Shown here: one piece after another, positions 60,186-64,000 of the stretch
How positions within the stretch are numbered: position 1 is the stretch's first letter
Layout: each line of letters opens with the position of its first letter
DNA from: Incurvaria masculella
Lineage: Eukaryota > Arthropoda > Insecta > Lepidoptera > Incurvariidae
DNA: 64,000 nt
Direction: 5' to 3'
Assembly (NCBI GenBank): GCA_946894095.1
Contig: OX335651.1
Span: 18,994,501 to 19,058,500 of the forward strand
The notes under the pieces: model-generated
What the model was told of the DNA's origin: nothing
Database searches by the model: none
The model's input: only the letters and a program-made list of their open reading frames with translations
Program-made: the position numbers and the translations under genes

Positions 60186-60596
60186 AGTTTCTGTTACGAC
60201 TATTTATCCGTGCCTTAGACATTGACTACCACCATGAATGCTAACGGGAATATTTCTAACGCGCTTAGCTATCAAGTGGGTCAATCTGGCCCGAAGTAAG
60301 TACCCCGCCAGTTGCATCCCGTATTTGATGGCTCCCATAAAGCGAGTTATCACACGCGCATTGTGGTGAGGCGCTCGCTGACAGCGGGTACGTCTTGCAT
60401 ATCAATAGGGACAGTTGCGCTTTATCAACATACCGCACTGGCTATAGCTAGCGGGTAAGTTGTGGTGTTCCAAGCGGTGTTATTAAAATAATGTATTTAT
60501 TGGTATTGAATAATATTAAGTATACGTCTCTCAGTCAAGCATGAAAAGGTAAGAAGACAGAATAAAAACCGTACAATAAGAAAGCGAAACAATTAT

Positions 60597-60711
60597 AAAA
60601 AAACCGGCCAAGTGCGAGTCGGACTCGAACACGAAGGGTTCCATACCATCATACAAGATTCACGAAAAAAAATACGGTTGTTGTATGGGGCCCCCCTTTA
60701 TTTTTTATTAT

Positions 60712-60756
<45 letters not shown>

Positions 60757-60943
60757 TGTTGTTATAGCGGCAAAATAAATACACACTCTGTGAAAAATTC
60801 AACTGCCAAAAATTCAAATTACGGTTCCTGAGATACAGCCCTGTGACAGACGGACGGACGGACGGCCGGACGGACGGACGGACGGACAGCGGAGGCTTAG
60901 TAATAGGGTTCCGTTTTCACTCTTTGGGTACGGAACCCTAAAA
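60597..60943 (-). mobile_element. (GTCC)n element, copy R9, with (AT)n
   Basis: Reverse copy carrying an (AT)n microsatellite of about 18 units at 60713-60751, where other copies have a short A/T-rich segment. Confidence 0.75.
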
Positions 60944-61525
60944 ATAGCAGTTGACAATTTGTGTGTTAGATCGAGTCATACTCATTTGTTACTGGCAACA
61001 AATTCTGTATTGCTTCGTCTCTCTCACTTGTTTCCTGCTCCCATTAAGATAAAATGGAGATCGACAGGACACACAAAATTGTTACTAAAATATAAAAAAA
61101 CGAAAAAGCGAGCGGAAATTCCCCCAGCAGGATCAACTTGGTGCAGAACGAGAAGAGACCGTGTTTATGTAAAGGATATGTCCTAGCTTGGCGCCGTATT
61201 CTTTTGGAAATACGGTGTGCTGTACTTGATGTTTCAGGGTAGGTAGGCTTATAATCGGCTAATATCTGGACAGGTATAAGTCATCTAGGTAGGGATGTCT
61301 TATACCTAAGAACTGAAATTTAAAAAACTTCCAAAAATATATGAATTTAATGTTTTAGTTACGTTATTTTTCTAAATATGTACGGAGGTAGTGATGACAT
61401 TTACACATGAAACAAAGTATCGGTTCAATTTATTTTGATTTAATTCAAATGGCCACCTCTGTTGGCAGGTAGGTATGCACTCTTTTGCCACTGCCACTGT
61501 TGAAGGCAATCGTTACCGGACCATG
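60944..61525. other. Spacer, nothing recognised
   Basis: A 75-codon frame at 60959-61186 has no support. Confidence 0.3.
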
Positions 61526-61905
61526 TTAAGAATGGCCCGTAAGCTATGCTCCCCATACAAAAGTAGTTTACTAAACTACTCATTTGGAAACCTCTATTCC
61601 AATAAAATTTATATTGAATATCTAATATCAGGTAACAAAACTGTGTCTGCACGCTTTTGTTTTTTTGGAAAATCCAAACCAAATTCAATGAAAGCGCAAA
61701 AAGAAAATCTTCATACAAATTCTGTTTTCTCTGTGGTTTGACCCGGAATACATTTACCAAAAAACAAAGGCATTCAGACACAGATATTTGTAGCCTACTA
61801 TTAGATACCAAATATCAAGTAAGTTAGAACAATGGTTTTCAAATTATTAGTAAACTACGTTTGTATGGGAGGCGAAATTTTCTGATGCTTACGGGCCTAC
61901 CTTAA
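61526..61905. mobile_element. MITE-B, complete, TTAA borders
   Basis: TTAAGAATGGCCCGTAAGC to GCTTACGGGCCTACCTTAA, 380 bp, closely matching 43600-43975. Confidence 0.8.
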
Positions 61906-62039
61906 CGGACTATTATTTAAAATATTAGCCATTCAGATTGATAAGGAAGTAAGTAAAACAACATTTAATTAAATTTAAAATTAACCACAATGAATTTTGA
62001 TAATCAAAAAAGTAATATATAGATTGATAGGCTAGCTCC

Positions 62040-62455
62040 TATGTGTTCTCAAACTAGAATAATGTTTAAAGACTTTTATAAAAAAAGTTGCAACGAGCTT
62101 CCGATATTTACGGTTACAGGTTTCAAATATAGCTAGACCATCAATGCATCATTCAGTCAGTCAGCGTGTTTGCGTCCACTGCTGGACATACGCCTCTCCA
62201 ATCCTTCTCCAGTCCTCCCGGCCCTCAGCGGTACGGAACCACTGCTTTCCGCCGACGCACTTGATGTCGAAAACTGATTTCGCCTCACCATAAAACCACT
62301 CCACCTTCCGATTTTTGGGGATTTCCAAAGAAGTAGAAGTAGAATCATTAATCTTTTTGAAATTCCAAAATAAGATGTAGTTATTTTTAAAAATAATAAA
62401 ATATTTTTTCACTTACGCCCTCATGGAACTGAATGCAATCAGGTGTTATTACGCC
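62040..62455. mobile_element. MITE-C remnant split by an RTE-like LINE
   Basis: TATAGCTAGACCATCA at 62130 and TTACGCC...GAATGCAATCAGGTG at 62410-62445 belong to MITE-C. 62150-62345 between them is an inserted LINE 3' end. Confidence 0.6.
62150..62345 (-). mobile_element. RTE-like LINE 3' end
   Basis: The minus strand encodes VEWFYGEAKSVFDIKCVGGK, then EGREDWRRIGEAYVQQW and a stop, typical of the C-terminus of RTE-type retrotransposons in insects, followed by GCAGTGGACGCAAACACGC and a CTGACTGACTG tail. Only the last 50 codons remain. Confidence 0.6.
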
Positions 62456-62819
62456 AGGATGTTCCAACCCATACAATGTTTTTTTTACACAGAACGCAAA
62501 AAGTATTGCACTATCAGGCACGAATTCGTCAAAAATATTAAATATAGCCATAGTAGTTGCAGCGAAATTATATTCACAATTTCAGGTTTAATGGTTTCGT
62601 TGTAATTGCCGTTGTAGTTTTACACCGTTAGATGGCGCTGTTAAATAAACATCGTATTTAAATAAATTGTAACAAAACCAATAATCCTGAAATTGTGAAA
62701 TTGTTTTCGCTGCAAGTAATATGACTATATTAAACTTTTATTATTAATTCGTGGCTTAAAGTGCAACACTTTTTGCGTTATGTGTGCAAACAACTTTATA
62801 TGGGTCGGAACAGCCTTAA
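62456..62819. mobile_element. MITE-D copy
   Basis: GGATGTTCCAACCCATACAA to GGGTCGGAACAGCCTTAA. Long internal inverted repeats. Its left border joins the MITE-C remnant. Confidence 0.7.
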
Positions 62820-62915
62820 ATGAGCTGTGGTTTGAACACGATGGCGCCACCTGTCACGCCGTTCGTGAAACAATTGCTTTGTTACAAACAAAGTTGTATG
62901 GTCGTATCAAATTTA
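62820..62915 (+). mobile_element. Tc1/mariner-like transposase fragment
   Basis: ELWFEHDGATCHAVRETIAL matches the region around the second catalytic Asp (WFQQDGATxHtaretidlL) of IS630/Tc1-mariner transposases in insects. Only about 30 codons are readable before similarity fades. It begins exactly at the MITE-D border. Confidence 0.65.
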
Positions 62916-63091
62916 AATCGATGAGAGCTTTAGCACCCTGTATTTCGATCCGCCTGGGTCCAAGCGCAATCAGCTTTGGAAGCGCAGTACCACATTGGCT
63001 TCTGTTCCGACACCATTTGATAAAGCGGACCACACACCTACGACTATCGACGCGTTAGTCGCTGTAGGTGTATTAGATATAATTGTTTATC

Positions 63092-63207
63092 ATGGCGAGA
63101 ATGCACTGCGCCGCTATTCTATTCCTAGTGCTGTGCAGCCTGATTTCTGTTGAAAATGCGAGGGAACTCGGCGCGGACGAGCCAGGAGTTTGCCTGTCCA
63201 CCATCAG
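63092..63207 (+). CDS. First exon of a secreted or membrane protein gene
   Basis: ATG at 63092 opens MARMHCAAILFLVLCSLISV, a typical signal peptide with likely cleavage after ENA, then RELGADEPGVCLSTI and the donor ATCAG|GTAAGT, leaving two bases. The rest lies beyond the window. The early Pro-Gly-Val-Cys resembles the start of Cys-rich extracellular domains (EMI/Nimrod or similar), but this is only suggestive. The upstream 250 bp carries the transposase scrap, so the promoter is not obvious. Confidence 0.6.
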
Positions 63208-63462
63208 GTAAGTTTAAAAAATAGGTCCATGGGTACCGTAACAAATTCTAAAGTAGGTATTTAAGAGAGTCGTTACCCTATCAATTCCCCATACTACGGG
63301 CGATACCTGTTTCCATGCTCTTAGTGTTTTTTTTTTTTTTTTTTAATTTAGGAATCTAAAATATATTGTAGAAAGCTATGTCGGTATGTTTTAATTTTTT
63401 TAATATACCTTTTAGATTGAAAAATATTGGCTAATATACAATGGCAAAAAGTTGTCTTTTTA

Positions 63463-63741
63463 GGGTTCCGTACCCAAAGGGTGAAAACGGAACCCTATTA
63501 CTAAACCTCCGCTGTCCGTCCGTCCGTCCGTCCATCCGTCTGTCACAGGGCTGTAACTCATGAATCGTAATAGGTAGGCAGCTGAAATTTTCACAGAGTG
63601 TGTATTTATTTTGCCGCTATAACAACAAATAAGTAAAAAAAAAACATTAAGGGGGGTTCCCATACAAAAAACTTGATTTTTTGGTGTTGTTGGTACGTAA
63701 CCCTTCGTGTGCGAGTCCGACTCGCACTTGGCCGGTTTTTT
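63463..63741 (+). mobile_element. (GTCC)n element, copy R10
   Basis: Standard copy in the first intron of the plus-strand gene. 63208-63462 and 63742-64000 around it are AT-rich intron with nothing recognised. Confidence 0.75.
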
Positions 63742-64000
63742 ACGTTAAGTTTCGAAAAATGTTTACTTAAAAATTCAGATATTTACACAAAAATCAAAAC
63801 ATACCGACATAGAATGAAACTTTTTTAAGTGATTTTTTTTTATTAAACTTTAGGACCTGGAAGACGATTTCGCTAATTGAATGGCAGTCACCGTGCTAAA
63901 TTGTGCCTTGGCCAATGGACAAAACATGCATTTCGTAAATTTTTTAAATCTTAGATTTCCTGTGACTTAGTTTTCATTGAGATTTTTTTGGATTCTTAGT

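Overview
The window is animal nuclear DNA and very probably lepidopteran (moth or butterfly). Coding sequence is sparse and split into short exons with GT-AG borders, and most of the rest is interspersed repeats: tRNA-derived SINEs, LINE remnants, a Helitron, many palindromic MITEs with TTAA borders, and a dispersed element carrying a (GTCC)n tract and a terminal hairpin. A short array of the insect telomere motif TTAGG sits inside a palindrome. This is inferred from repeat style and protein character, not from a database match.

Layout. (1) 1-6.1 kb: a six-unit 140-bp tandem array of overlapping micro-ORFs, then the 5' five exons of a minus-strand gene for a single-pass membrane JmjC-domain protein; its 3' end lies beyond position 1. 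(2) 8.1-11.9 kb: an intronless minus-strand gene for a 318-residue seven-transmembrane protein, and a plus-strand decayed paralogue split by a hAT-like MITE. (3) 16.0-44.2 kb: a minus-strand gene assembled here from seven phase-compatible exons (about 384 residues): signal peptide, acidic linker, two six-cysteine EB-like modules, one transmembrane segment, Ser/Arg-rich cytoplasmic tail. Five of its seven exons have degenerate tandem or nearby copies. (4) 44.3-63 kb: mostly transposons, with a 1.26-kb palindrome, a 0.7-kb tandem duplication and one or two candidate exons. (5) 63.1 kb: a plus-strand first exon with a signal peptide.

The three minus-strand genes show no sign of acting together; they are separate eukaryotic loci among repeats. 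The most unusual feature is the EB-module gene: repeated local duplication of whole exons, plus two TTAA-type MITEs that bracket its first exon within a few tens of bases. Several MITE families recur in fixed arrangements, including a composite of two families seen twice with the same junction. Exon borders were chosen from splice motifs and codon phase only; no transcript data were available.
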